Source of the DNA: Rhizobium sp. SG_E_25_P2
GTDB taxonomy: Bacteria > Pseudomonadota > Alphaproteobacteria > Rhizobiales > Rhizobiaceae
DNA: 64,000 bases
Reading direction: 5' to 3'
NCBI RefSeq assembly: GCF_029892285.1
Contig: NZ_JARXVM010000019.1
Coordinates: 1 to 64,000, forward strand
Part shown: positions 1 to 8,225 of the stretch, one piece after another
Position numbering within the stretch: the stretch's first letter is position 1
How the letters are laid out: every line of letters starts with the position of its first letter
Program-made: the position numbers and the translations under genes
Notes under the pieces: model-generated
Told to the model about the DNA's origin: nothing
The model's database searches: none
The model's input: the letters and a program-made list of their open reading frames with translations, nothing else

Positions 1-25
1 TTTCTTCAACATGTCCCAGTGAATC

Positions 26-55
26 ACAAACCCCTGGATGTGGCCAGGGGTTTGT
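26..55. terminator. Perfect 12-bp hairpin, possible bidirectional terminator
   Basis: Bases 26-37 (ACAAACCCCTGG) pair perfectly with 44-55 around a 6-base loop. The arms begin in A and end in T on either strand, as in bidirectional terminators, but the U tract is short. It could end transcription of a gene lying left of the window or of the minus-strand gene ending at 95. Confidence 0.5.
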
Positions 56-63
56 CAGCAGTC

Positions 64-88
64 TGACCTCCACCTTTGGTGGAGGTCA
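64..88. other. Second hairpin, 11-bp stem with 3-base loop
   Basis: Bases 64-74 (TGACCTCCACC) pair with 78-88 around a TTT loop. It lies just past the stop of the minus-strand gene at 95 and 8 bases from the hairpin at 26-55. There is no U tract, so it may be an mRNA 3' stabiliser rather than a terminator. Confidence 0.45.
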
Positions 89-94
89 TGACTT

Positions 95-439
95 TCAACC
101 GTCTTCGCTTTCGTCTTCATTCTCCGGCCGCCGGACGACCGCGCGGGTAGCGCTTGGGCCGTCCGGTCGTCCGCCATTCAGCCGGTACTCCTCTTCCGCC
201 TGGGCATAGGTCATCATCGGCTGACGGCGCTTCTCGCCCGCCTCCAGAAAAAACGTTGTCATGCCCGACGACATGACCGGCGGAGCTCCCGACTTGATGT
301 CCGGCGCAATCTTGCGATCAGGCGTCAGGGCCCGCGTTGCTGTCTCTACGGGAGAGACGCCGCTGACGCGCGCATTGGGACGCAAGCCTTCCGCAGCGAA
401 GGCCGCCGTATGCGCCGACACGGTGACGATTTGTGTCAT
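95..439 (-). CDS. Hypothetical protein, 114 aa
   Basis: I do not recognise this protein. It starts with MTQIVTVSAHTAAF, has a proline- and alanine-rich middle, a motif MMTYAQAEEEYRLNGG near residue 75, and an acidic tail ending ENEDESEDG. There is no signal peptide or membrane segment, so it would be cytoplasmic. The acidic tail and ordered codon use suggest a real gene. The ribosome-binding site upstream of 439 is weak, and the gene stands alone with hairpins after its stop. The plus-strand reading of the same interval looks like a shadow. Confidence 0.5.
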   Translation of the reverse strand: MTQIVTVSAHTAAFAAEGLRPNARVSGVSPVETATRALTPDRKIAPDIKSGAPPVMSSGMTTFFLEAGEKRRQPMMTYAQAEEEYRLNGGRPDGPSATRAVVRRPENEDESEDG

Positions 440-888
440 GGCTCTTGATCCAGTTACTCTATCGTGACGACGCTAAAGCAAGGTTCTGGATCTCCCCTTG
501 CGGAAAAAATTAGAAATTTAGCGGAGTTAGGCTTTTCCAACCGCGAGGGTGACGATTGCAATCGGCTGGTGCGCCGTCTTTTTCAGGTTCGACCAAAGGT
601 GATGCAGATTGGCCGCACTGAACGCTCCGTCAGCGCTCGCCACCCGATGACCGCATTTCAGCCATCAAGCCGCCAAGCTTGGCGACAATGAGTATTCCCG
701 TAGCGAATGGCTGTGGGCTTGAAATCACGGCCAGGAAAAATCGACCGCCGACGGGAACCTTGGACGCCAAATGATGTTCACAGGGCGTCAGGGTTCATAG
801 AGGGCCGCTGATTGTCAACAGCGATGCCCATCTTGGGCGGGGCGATTGACGGAAGGCGGGACCTTCCGGAGACATCGAAGGAGTTAAC
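440..888. other. Intergenic region with porin leader hairpin
   Basis: No convincing gene is visible in these 449 bases. A plus-strand frame at 464-691 lacks a good ribosome-binding site and protein-like composition. A 7-bp hairpin (CGGAAGG 850-856 with CCTTCCG 862-868) sits just before the AAGGAG at about 878-883 that serves the porin gene, so the porin mRNA probably has a structured 5' leader. Confidence 0.5.
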
Positions 889-1533
889 ATGATGAAGAAA
901 ACTTTGATCCTGTCCGTCGTGGCGCTGTGCGCCGCAACCTCCGTTCACGCAGCCGACCTGGTTTCGCCCGAGCCCGCTCCGCCCGCAGTGACCGAAGAAA
1001 TCGCCGCGCCCGCGACCTGGGACGGCGGCTATGTCGGTATCATGGGCGGCGGGAATTGGACCAAGGGCGATTACGACTTCGGCGGCGCCGATCGCAACCG
1101 TTGGCTCAATGGCGGTTCGCTCGGCGCATTCGCCGGCTGGAACCACCAGCTCGACAACAGCATCGTGCTGGGTCTGGAAGGCGACTTCTCCTACAAGTGG
1201 AACGAAGAGGACGTTCGTGGCCGCGAAACCGGAACCGACTGGTCGGGTTCTGTCCGGGGTCGTGTCGGCTACGCCGTGATGGATAACGCGTTGCTGTACG
1301 GCGCTGCCGGTTACACGGTGACCCGCGGCTATCTCGACGACGCCAGCGGCGACAAGGACACCAAGGCTCTGCACGGCTATACCGTGGGCGCTGGCGTGGA
1401 CTACAAGTTCACCGAGAACATGTTCGGTCGCGTCGAATATCGCTTCAACGATTACGGTAGCGCCAATATCGGTGGAACCGATGTCGACGCACAGCAGCAC
1501 GAAGCTCTGATCGGCATCGGCTACAAGTTCTGA
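889..1533 (+). CDS. Outer membrane beta-barrel protein, Omp25/RopB-like
   Basis: This encodes a 214-aa outer-membrane barrel of the Omp25/Omp31/RopB type common in Hyphomicrobiales, where such proteins are abundant surface proteins. A signal peptide covers about residues 1-22 (MMKKTLILSVVALC..., cleavage after VHA). The mature part shows alternating strands such as GGYVGIMGGGNW, LGLEGDFSYKW and FGRVEYRFNDYG, and ends in the aromatic residue of GIGYKF, the usual barrel signal. The start has a strong AAGGAG 6 bases upstream. A terminator follows at 1556-1579. It is monocistronic. Family assignment is firm; any specific role in envelope stability or host contact is only inference from relatives. 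Confidence 0.88.
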   Translation: MMKKTLILSVVALCAATSVHAADLVSPEPAPPAVTEEIAAPATWDGGYVGIMGGGNWTKGDYDFGGADRNRWLNGGSLGAFAGWNHQLDNSIVLGLEGDFSYKWNEEDVRGRETGTDWSGSVRGRVGYAVMDNALLYGAAGYTVTRGYLDDASGDKDTKALHGYTVGAGVDYKFTENMFGRVEYRFNDYGSANIGGTDVDAQQHEALIGIGYKF

Positions 1534-1555
1534 TCCGATCGACAGGACGAACGAG

Positions 1556-1579
1556 AAAAGGGCGCCGCGGCGCCCTTTT
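1556..1579. terminator. Rho-independent terminator, probably bidirectional
   Basis: AAAAGGGCGCC (1556-1566) pairs with GGCGCCCTTTT (1569-1579), with flanking A and T runs on both strands. It lies between the convergent porin gene and the HD-GYP regulator gene and can serve both. Confidence 0.85.
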
Positions 1580-1600
1580 CGATATCCGGCGTTTCGCCCG

Positions 1601-2674
1601 TCAGGCGACCGCCTGGGCCGGCAGACAGAAAGGCGCGTCGTCGGCGACGGAATTGTCGCGCATGATGCGCAGGATTTCCGGCAAGGCCGCCTTGAAGGCC
1701 GCCACGCATTCCGGATCGAATTGACTTCCTGCCCGCCTGAGGATGTGTTCGCCGGCCTGATCCGCGGTCCAGGGCTCCTTATAGGGGCGCGCGGTGGTCA
1801 GAGCGTCGAAATTGTCGGCGATGGCGACGATGCGCCCGGGCAGCGGGATGGATGCGCCTTGCAGGCGCAGAGGATAGCCTTGTCCATCCCATCTCTCATG
1901 ATGCGAGGAGGCGATCTCGGCGGCGAGTTGCAGCAGGCTCGAACGCGACTGACCGAGGATCTGGCCGCCCACCAGCGTGTGCCGCTGCATTTCGGCGAAT
2001 TCCTGTTCCGTCAGCTTGCCCTGCTTGAGCAGGATCTCGTCGGCGATGCCGACCTTGCCGATGTCATGCATCGGGGCGGCGAGGCGGATATCGGCCGCCA
2101 CGTCGGGCGACAGGCCGTAGGCCTTGGCGATGGCTTCCGAATAGAGGCCGACGCGCATGGTGTGACGGCCGGTTTCTGGATCCTTGTAGCCGGCGGCGAG
2201 CGTCAGGCGATAAATGATCTCTTCCTCGCGGGCGCGCAATTCGCCCACCGCCTTGTCGACTTCCATACGCAGCCATTCGGCCTTGTCGGCCAGCTTGTTG
2301 CGGGCGTCGGCCAGCGCGACGAGATTGCGGATGCGGGCGGTGAATTCGAGCGGATTGATCGGTTTGGTGAGGAAATCGATCGCGCCGGCGTTCAGCGCCG
2401 CCATGCGGGTGGCGAGATCGGTGTCGACGGTGACGAAGACAAAGGGCTTGTCCTTGTATTTGTCGAACCGCATCGTCTCGATCAGGAAGTCCACGCCGGT
2501 ATAGACGGGCATCTGGAAATCGATAATGCCGATATCGAATTCGAGCTCCGGCATTTCCGACAGCGCGTCTTCCGGGCTGATAAAGGGCAGGGGAATACAG
2601 CCTTCCAGCTTTTCAACCAGCTTGGTCAGGATGGTCAGGTTGGTTTTGTTGTCGTCCACGAGAAGTATGCGCAT
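1601..2674 (-). CDS. Response regulator with HD-GYP domain (c-di-GMP phosphodiesterase, RpfG type)
   Basis: A 357-aa two-domain regulator. Residues 1-120 form a receiver with acidic pocket LLVDDNKTN, probable phospho-acceptor Asp52 in IIDFQMP and the conserved Lys in LTKPINP. A short linker helix leads to an HD-GYP domain (about 145-335) carrying HTMRVG, MHDIGKVGI, SSHHERWDGQGYP and ADNFDALTTARPYK, so the metal-binding HD and GYP residues are intact. The family hydrolyses cyclic di-GMP to GMP, usually lowering biofilm and raising motility. It is the last gene of a three-gene minus-strand operon, 10 bases after a hybrid kinase with an Hpt domain, which is the obvious phosphodonor. Confidence 0.9.
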   Translation of the reverse strand: MRILLVDDNKTNLTILTKLVEKLEGCIPLPFISPEDALSEMPELEFDIGIIDFQMPVYTGVDFLIETMRFDKYKDKPFVFVTVDTDLATRMAALNAGAIDFLTKPINPLEFTARIRNLVALADARNKLADKAEWLRMEVDKAVGELRAREEEIIYRLTLAAGYKDPETGRHTMRVGLYSEAIAKAYGLSPDVAADIRLAAPMHDIGKVGIADEILLKQGKLTEQEFAEMQRHTLVGGQILGQSRSSLLQLAAEIASSHHERWDGQGYPLRLQGASIPLPGRIVAIADNFDALTTARPYKEPWTADQAGEHILRRAGSQFDPECVAAFKAALPEILRIMRDNSVADDAPFCLPAQAVA

Positions 2675-2684
2675 GGTCTTCCCC

Positions 2685-4925
2685 TTAGGCCGCCAGCATC
2701 AGTTTGCGGCTGGCAATGTTCGCTGACAGTGATTCCAGTTGATTTCGGTTCGGGCGGCTGGTGCGCATCTGTTGCGCCAGGGCGGCGATATCGGACAGTC
2801 CGACATTGGCGGCCGCGCCCTTGAGATTGTGCAGCATCGGCTCGAGCTTTTCAGGCTGTTCGGCATCGTAGGCGGCGAGAAGATCGCGCAGCAGCCGTTC
2901 CGAATCGTCGAAAAAATCGTCCAGTAGTTCCAGGAAGACATCATCTCCCAGGGCGTCGGCGATCTCCTGGCGGCGCAATTCGAAGGGGCGCTCCCAGGTC
3001 TCGTTCGCCGGCTGTGGCGCAGTTGTGTTCATCCTCTCCTCCTCCATGGCCGCAGTCGGCGAATCGGCGATCGGCCGCTGTGCTTCACCGCCGACATCGG
3101 CAATCAACTGCCGGAGCTGGATCATCGACACCGGCTTGGAATGGAAGCCTTCCATACCGGCTTCCTCGCAGGCGATGCGATCGTCTTCGGAGGCGTTGGC
3201 GGTCATTGCCCAGATGGGCGTCCGGCAAGCCGGCTGAGGCAGCGCCTTGATGCGACGGGTGGCTTCGATCCCGTCCATCACCGGCATCTGCATGTCCATC
3301 AGAATGAGATCGAAGCGCTTGCGGGAGGCGATGTCGACCGCCTGCGCGCCGTCGTCGGCGAGATGGACTTCCTGTCCCAGATGTTCCAGGAAGCGGCGGA
3401 TCACCTGCTGATTGACCTTGTTGTCTTCCACCGCCAGCACCGTCAGTCTTGGCAATGCGTTGGCGGCCGCAGTTATGGCCTTGTTGTTGGGCGGCGCCAG
3501 TTCCGACCGCGGCGCGGGAATTTCGAACCAGAACTTGCTGCCGAGCCCCGGCACGCTGTCGACGCCCATCTCGCCGCCGAAGCGATCGACGATCTGCTTG
3601 CAAATCGTCAGTCCAAGGCCGGTGCCGCCATATTTACGGCTGATCGAGGCGTCGACCTGGGAGAAGGGCTTGAAGAGTTTGGCGCGGCCGCATTCGTCGA
3701 TGCCAATGCCGGTGTCCTTGACCTCGATGCGCAGACGCGGCGCTTTTTCCGTGCCGGTTTCGCGGATGCGGAGAGTGACGACGCCATTGGCGGTGAATTT
3801 GACCGCGTTGCTCATCAGATTAAGCACGATCTGGCGCAATCGGGTCGGATCGGAATGGATATAGGGCGCCGACAGCACCGCCGGTATGTCGAGATCAATC
3901 GTGTTGCCGGCCTCTGCGGCGCGTCCGCGCATCATTTCACTGGCGGATTCGGCCAGCGCCTTGATGTCGACAATGCGGTATTCGAGTTCCAGATTGCCAT
4001 GCTCGATCTTGGCGAAATCAAGGATCTCGTTGATGATGTCGAGCAGCGCTTCGCCCCCGCCGCGAATGGTGCGCAGATTGTCCTGGCATTCGGCCGGCAG
4101 TTTTTTCAGTTCCATCAGTTCGACCATGCCGAGGATGGCGTTGAGCGGCGTGCGGATTTCATGGCCCATCGTGGCCATGAATTGCGACTTGGCGCGGTTG
4201 CCGGCTTCGGCCGCCTGATAGGCGTTGTTGAGGTTGCCGGCCATGGTCTCCAGGCTCAGGCCGGCGGCGCGGACGCTGCGCAATTGCCGCCTGAGCGTAA
4301 AGATCAGGAATCCCACCGAGGCGACCAGAAGCGCGATCAGCGTCAGCGACTTCATTTCGAGCGATTGCACGGTCTGGCGACTGTCGGCGCGGTCGGCGCT
4401 GAGCGTATTGTTGGTGTAGGTCAAGAGATGTTCGCTGTTTTCCGTCAGCGTCACCAACTGGCCAAAGAGAATGCGGAGGCTCGCGATCGATACCGCCCTC
4501 TTGGCTGCAATGTCGTCGAACAGGGGCGCGTTCTGGTAGACCGTGCGTCGGATCTCCGTGAGCTGCTTGCGCACCGTCGCGTCGACCTTGAAGTTTTCTT
4601 CGAAATTCGCCTTTTCCAGCATCGACATGCGCGAGAAGAGGATGTCGTAGCGCAATGACATCTCTTTCTGCGAGGCGACCGAGGTGTCGGATTTGGCGAT
4701 TGCGATCGAGACGACTTCACGCAGGCGTCGGGCTTCGCGGTCGAGCTGATAGACCGACCACATGGCGTTTTCGCGAATGCCGTTCTGCATCTCCGAATAA
4801 CGGGCGGAAATATCGTAGTAGAGAGAGGCCAGAAGCCCCAGCAGCAGGACAGCGAAGACCTGCAGCACGGCGGTGGTTTTGCCGGCTTTGCGGATGACGT
4901 CGCTTTCCTGCATGAGACTGATCAC
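2685..4925 (-). CDS. Hybrid sensor histidine kinase (HisKA-HATPase-REC-Hpt)
   Basis: A 746-aa inner-membrane hybrid kinase. Membrane segments lie at about 16-36 and 193-211 and flank a helical periplasmic region of roughly 155 residues without a recognised ligand domain. Then come HisKA with His255 in MGHEIRTPLNAI, an HATPase_c domain (LMSNAVKF, GIGIDE, GGTGLGLTI), a receiver (AVEDNKVNQQ, DLILMDMQMPVMDG) and a C-terminal Hpt with His699 in LHNLKGAAANVG. The order fits an intramolecular His-Asp-His relay feeding the downstream HD-GYP regulator. The start given is a GTG overlapping the upstream stop by 4 bases; an ATG at 4913 is an alternative. Confidence 0.92.
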   Translation of the reverse strand: MISLMQESDVIRKAGKTTAVLQVFAVLLLGLLASLYYDISARYSEMQNGIRENAMWSVYQLDREARRLREVVSIAIAKSDTSVASQKEMSLRYDILFSRMSMLEKANFEENFKVDATVRKQLTEIRRTVYQNAPLFDDIAAKRAVSIASLRILFGQLVTLTENSEHLLTYTNNTLSADRADSRQTVQSLEMKSLTLIALLVASVGFLIFTLRRQLRSVRAAGLSLETMAGNLNNAYQAAEAGNRAKSQFMATMGHEIRTPLNAILGMVELMELKKLPAECQDNLRTIRGGGEALLDIINEILDFAKIEHGNLELEYRIVDIKALAESASEMMRGRAAEAGNTIDLDIPAVLSAPYIHSDPTRLRQIVLNLMSNAVKFTANGVVTLRIRETGTEKAPRLRIEVKDTGIGIDECGRAKLFKPFSQVDASISRKYGGTGLGLTICKQIVDRFGGEMGVDSVPGLGSKFWFEIPAPRSELAPPNNKAITAAANALPRLTVLAVEDNKVNQQVIRRFLEHLGQEVHLADDGAQAVDIASRKRFDLILMDMQMPVMDGIEATRRIKALPQPACRTPIWAMTANASEDDRIACEEAGMEGFHSKPVSMIQLRQLIADVGGEAQRPIADSPTAAMEEERMNTTAPQPANETWERPFELRRQEIADALGDDVFLELLDDFFDDSERLLRDLLAAYDAEQPEKLEPMLHNLKGAAANVGLSDIAALAQQMRTSRPNRNQLESLSANIASRKLMLAA

Positions 4926-5434
4926 TCGATGACCTCTATCGATTTGATTTGCCAGACCGAGCGCGAGAAGTATTTCTCGTTGTAGAGCGAGGGGTCTAGA
5001 TCGAAGGGATAGATCAGGAAGAGAGGGCCTTTGTCGCGCACAGACATCGGCTCATCATTCATGCGCGTGGCGAGGATCGTTTTGATATCGGTGGCGTCCG
5101 AGGCCGGAACCTCGACGGTATAGTCATTGAGCGCGGTCACGCGCAGCATCTTGCCATGCGCGCCGACGGCTTTCATCAGTTCGGCCACGAAGGGACCGGA
5201 AAAGGTGACTTTGCCCTGTGTCCAGGGTGTTTCCAGCGTCGCCGTTCTGCCGGGCAACTTTTCCAGCATGGCGATATCGAATTCGGCCGCCGCCGCGGCG
5301 TTGAGATCGTCGATTGCGCCGGTGACGGTGAGAATGACGTCGCCGGTCGGCTTGTCGAGCGCCAGAACCGGCCCGACTTGGATGGCGACGGCGGAAATGG
5401 CGGCGGCGATGAAGGAGATGTGGCGTGCGATCAT
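4922..5434 (-). CDS. Periplasmic sulfite-oxidase-fold protein, cysteine-free
   Basis: A 170-aa exported protein (signal peptide about 1-25, cleaved after VLA) that resembles the oxidoreductase molybdopterin-binding fold: VILTVTGAI, FDIAMLEKLP, FSGPFVAELMKAVG, TALNDYTVEVP and a KGPLFLIYPFD segment near the end. Catalytic members bind molybdenum through a cysteine, but this protein contains none, so molybdoenzyme activity is unlikely. Its stop overlaps the start of the hybrid kinase (GTGA), so the two are translationally coupled. The reasonable inference is a periplasmic partner or ligand-binding subunit for the kinase, which lacks an obvious sensor fold of its own. Fold assignment is by pattern only. 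Confidence 0.75.
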   Translation of the reverse strand: MIARHISFIAAAISAVAIQVGPVLALDKPTGDVILTVTGAIDDLNAAAAAEFDIAMLEKLPGRTATLETPWTQGKVTFSGPFVAELMKAVGAHGKMLRVTALNDYTVEVPASDATDIKTILATRMNDEPMSVRDKGPLFLIYPFDLDPSLYNEKYFSRSVWQIKSIEVIE

Positions 5435-5943
5435 GGCGTCTGCCCGAGACTGTTTTTCGCGCCGCTGCCAAAACGCGCCGTTCCCGCCCGCGCGGCTGGC
5501 GAACGAAACGAGCCGGGCCCCGAAATCAGGCTCCCTCTCCGCTACGGATAGAATGCTTGCGTCATTCCCGTATTGGATGATGCTAAAATAGCCGACGTCG
5601 ATTAAGAGGATTTGAAGCGGTTGCGTAAATTTAGCAATAACTGATGCTTTTTGGGCTGCATTCAGAGGCTGTTAACCGCATTTATCCGAACGGGCGCGGA
5701 CAAGGGGCTGGATCCATGTGCTTGCTGGTGTTCAGTACGGATGTTGACGGCAGGGGCCAACGGCGACAAGCCCCTGCCGTATACGACGCCCGCAATTTGG
5801 GGGCATGCGCCGCTGACGACAGCTGTATCGGGAAACAGCATCCAAAACATTAGTAAATAACGGTTATCTACAGAATTGATAGCGAACACCAGCAATGCTT
5901 GCTGGCGTGGCGGTCGCGTTTTCCGACAGATGCTCGAGAATGT
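5435..5943. other. 509-base region without a gene; one strong inverted repeat
   Basis: Short frames here show no protein-like composition or ribosome-binding site. On the minus strand the part next to 5434 must hold the promoter of the phosphorelay operon, but I cannot place hexamers. A perfect 10-bp inverted repeat, ACGGCAGGGG (5747-5756) and CCCCTGCCGT (5771-5780), encloses a 14-base loop; it has no U tract, so a simple terminator is unlikely. Confidence 0.5.
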
Positions 5944-6028
5944 TGGTGCGGACAACGGGAATCGAACCCGTACGAGCAAGCCCGAGGGATTTTAAGTCCC
6001 TTGCGTCTACCAGTTCCGCCATGTCCGC
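5944..6028 (-). tRNA. tRNA-Leu (UAA)
   Basis: The reverse complement folds as an 85-base leucine tRNA with acceptor stem GCGGACA/TGTCCGC, anticodon loop CTTAAAA (anticodon UAA), a long variable arm, the T loop GGTTCGATTCC and an encoded CCA at 5944-5946. The UAA anticodon reads UUA and UUG codons. Confidence 0.96.
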
Positions 6029-6362
6029 AGCGTTAACTTTCAATACCTTACCGAGGATGATTCGCAAGCCCCTGCACAACGCCAAAATTGTTGTGCAAAG
6101 ATGATCATCTCTCCGACTGCACATGAAAACCGCTCCGAAGCGCTTTTTCTGCGTGGTTGTGGCGGGGCGGTGCTGCCTGAAAGTAATCCCTCAACAGCAC
6201 GGCCCGCGATATAGTGACTCAAGCTGCGGGCACGCCTGACAGCTTGTTCCGGCGTGCATTTATTTTGACGACGTTTGTTGTCCTCCATGCTTTCCCCACG
6301 CTTGACGCAGGTTGGGGCGAAACAGCGCCGGGCCAGATGCGGCTGTAAGAAAGCTGCTTTTC
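6029..6362. other. 334-base region without a convincing gene
   Basis: A minus-strand frame at 6040-6288 has arginine-rich, shadow-like composition and no ribosome-binding site. A weak hairpin is possible (GCACGCC 6230-6236 with GGCGTGC 6251-6257). The segment nearest 6028 must contain the promoter of the leucine tRNA on the minus strand. I see nothing else. Confidence 0.45.
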
Positions 6363-7154
6363 CTACAAGTAAAGAGAGACGTCTTCGATCCTGAAATCAA
6401 TGTTTTTTATATTGGCGTCTTCAAATATTATCGAGCGGTTTTCATCTATTTGAACGTGAATATCGGAGCCAATTTTCGTCATGTATTTTTCGCGAAACGC
6501 ATCAAGGCTCAATTCGCGCTGAATGTCGATCACAACCCTGTCACCTTTGCAGTCGCGAACGACATCGTGACCGAATTTCTCCGAAAAGAGGAAAAAGTCG
6601 GTATCCGCGCCGCCTTTGAGCACGTCGTTTCCCTTGCCTCCAAACATCATGTCTACTCCGGCGCCGCCGAAGAGGAAATCTCTTCCTGCGCCGCCCATCA
6701 ACACGTCATGGCCGCCGAGGCCGAAAACGGAGTCGTTGCCGCCGGCCATGGTGAAGTTATCTGACTTTTCAGATCCGTAGGCGACATCACGCTCGCTGCT
6801 GCCAATAAATGTGACGGCAGACGAGCCGATCAGCCAATCTTTCGTAGTTGTGGCCTCTGACCATGTCACAGACAGGTCCGTCACGGTTTCCCGCATGTGA
6901 TGACCAAAATAACTAAAATGCTCTACGGAATAACCGGTAATTTTTGCGTCCCCCGGTATGCCATCCACCGGGAGTTCTTCAGGGAATTCGCCTTGAATCA
7001 CATAATACGTATATCTGGAGACATTAATGGCAATTTCTTCCGAAGTGTATTCTGTTATGAATGTTCCTACAAATGGGTCCGGATCATCGGGGATTGGTAA
7101 AGATTTATTTGTCATGTCAAAGCCATGCGTGAAGTGAGCGTTGATGAACGTCAT
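6363..7154 (-). CDS. RTX-type calcium-binding protein, probably type I secreted
   Basis: A 263-aa protein with no Sec signal. The N-terminal half (1-130) is unrecognised. Residues about 135-190 hold five or six glycine-aspartate nonapeptides (GGNDSVFGL, GGHDVLMGG, AGRDFLFGG, AGVDMMFGG, KGNDVLKGG), which fold as a Ca2+-binding beta-roll in RTX proteins exported by ABC/HlyD/TolC systems. The C-terminus ends in hydrophobic VSLYL, as in type I signals. The start at 7154 has an AAGGAG 8 bases upstream. The gene and its surroundings are clearly AT-richer than the rest of the window and next to a tRNA-Leu, which may mean acquisition. No transporter genes are in the window. Confidence 0.82.
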   Translation of the reverse strand: MTFINAHFTHGFDMTNKSLPIPDDPDPFVGTFITEYTSEEIAINVSRYTYYVIQGEFPEELPVDGIPGDAKITGYSVEHFSYFGHHMRETVTDLSVTWSEATTTKDWLIGSSAVTFIGSSERDVAYGSEKSDNFTMAGGNDSVFGLGGHDVLMGGAGRDFLFGGAGVDMMFGGKGNDVLKGGADTDFFLFSEKFGHDVVRDCKGDRVVIDIQRELSLDAFREKYMTKIGSDIHVQIDENRSIIFEDANIKNIDFRIEDVSLYL

Positions 7155-7356
7155 GATCGCACTCCTTGCAGAATATTTATTGAGCCTTCATTCGTATTCT
7201 TGATGTGAATACATGACGTGGAAAATGAGATGATCTATGTTTGAGAGTCAATATTAAACAATTTTATGAACGGAGTTGTATAGTCGCTGGGTCCCTTTTT
7301 TTACTCATTCCAGCGGCTCCGATCCAACGGGGCGACGCGCCTATTTCGCGCGGCCA

Positions 7357-7388
7357 TGAAAAAAGGGCGACGCGCGCGCCGCCCTTCT
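7357..7388 (-). terminator. Terminator of wrbA
   Basis: Read on the minus strand, AAGGGCG and CGCCCTT form a stem around a GC-rich loop followed by a run of T (the A run at 7359-7364). It lies 22 bases past the wrbA stop. Confidence 0.8.
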
Positions 7389-7409
7389 TCATCATTCTGC
7401 TTTTTAAAC

Positions 7410-8009
7410 TCAAGCGACCAGCTTGGCGGCGAGCTTGGCGATATGAGCGCCCTGGAACTTTGCGCCTTCCAGTTCCACTTCAGACGGCTGACGCGAGCCG
7501 TCGCCATCGGTGATGGTGGTCGCGCCATAGGGCGAGCCGCCCTTGACGGCGTCGACGCCCATCTGGCCGGCAAAGGCGTAGGGAAGGCCAGCCACGACCA
7601 TGCCGTGATGCAGCAGGGTCGGGATGAAGCTGAGAATGGTGGATTCCTGACCGCCATGCTGGGTGGCCGAGGAGGTGAACACGCCGCCGACCTTGCCGAC
7701 CAGCTTGCCCTGGAACCACAGACCGCCGGTCTGATCCCAGAAATTGCGCATCTGCGAGGCGACCGAGCCGAAGCGGGTGCCGGCGCCGACGATGATGGCG
7801 TCATATTCGGCGAGTTCTTCGGCGGTGGCGACCGGGGCGGCCTGGTCGAGCTTGAAATGCGCGCCCTTGGCGACGTCTTCCGGAACAAGTTCCGGAACGC
7901 GCTTGACGGTCACGTCTGCGCCCGTCGATTTCGCGCCTTCGGCGACGGCGTAGGCCATCGTCTCGATATGGCCGTATGAGGAGTAGTAGAGCACGAGAAC
8001 CTTTGCCAT
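7410..8009 (-). CDS. wrbA: NAD(P)H:quinone oxidoreductase, WrbA flavodoxin family
   Basis: A 199-aa flavodoxin-like protein, the usual WrbA length. It has the FMN phosphate loop [12 protein letters not shown] at 8-19, the flavin-contacting [16 protein letters not shown] near 77-92 and the [11 protein letters not shown] segment near 112-122. WrbA transfers two electrons from NAD(P)H to quinones in the cytosol, avoiding semiquinone radicals, and is commonly linked to oxidative stress. The start at 8009 ([11 protein letters not shown]) fits the family and has AAGGGA upstream. A longer in-frame extension to 9257 is not protein-like and runs through the oppositely oriented genes. It is monocistronic, with a terminator downstream. 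Confidence 0.93.
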   Translation of the reverse strand: MAKVLVLYYSSYGHIETMAYAVAEGAKSTGADVTVKRVPELVPEDVAKGAHFKLDQAAPVATAEELAEYDAIIVGAGTRFGSVASQMRNFWDQTGGLWFQGKLVGKVGGVFTSSATQHGGQESTILSFIPTLLHHGMVVAGLPYAFAGQMGVDAVKGGSPYGATTITDGDGSRQPSEVELEGAKFQGAHIAKLAAKLVA

Positions 8010-8225
8010 TGTGGCGTCCCTTCGTTGTCTGAGAAAAATTCGACAACCGCTATATAGGCGCATCGTCTGGTTCTGGCAGCATGGCAATTTGCGGCTTGAG
8101 TGTTCTCTTTTGTTGAACAATGGAGGTTTTGTGAAACTGATTTCCTTTACGCCGCCGCGCCGCCTTCGGCTTGACACGCGATAATGCCCGGCCCAGTTTG
8201 CCCCATCTTCCCGGAGACCCTGACC

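Noticed and set aside
464-691. 75-codon plus-strand frame upstream of the porin gene
   Set aside because: There is no ribosome-binding site and the sequence is not protein-like.
3141-4658. 505-codon plus-strand frame inside the hybrid kinase
   Set aside because: It is the complement of kinase codons and has no recognisable domain or start signal.
5662-5979. Minus-strand frame overlapping tRNA-Leu
   Set aside because: It covers the tRNA and has no coding character.
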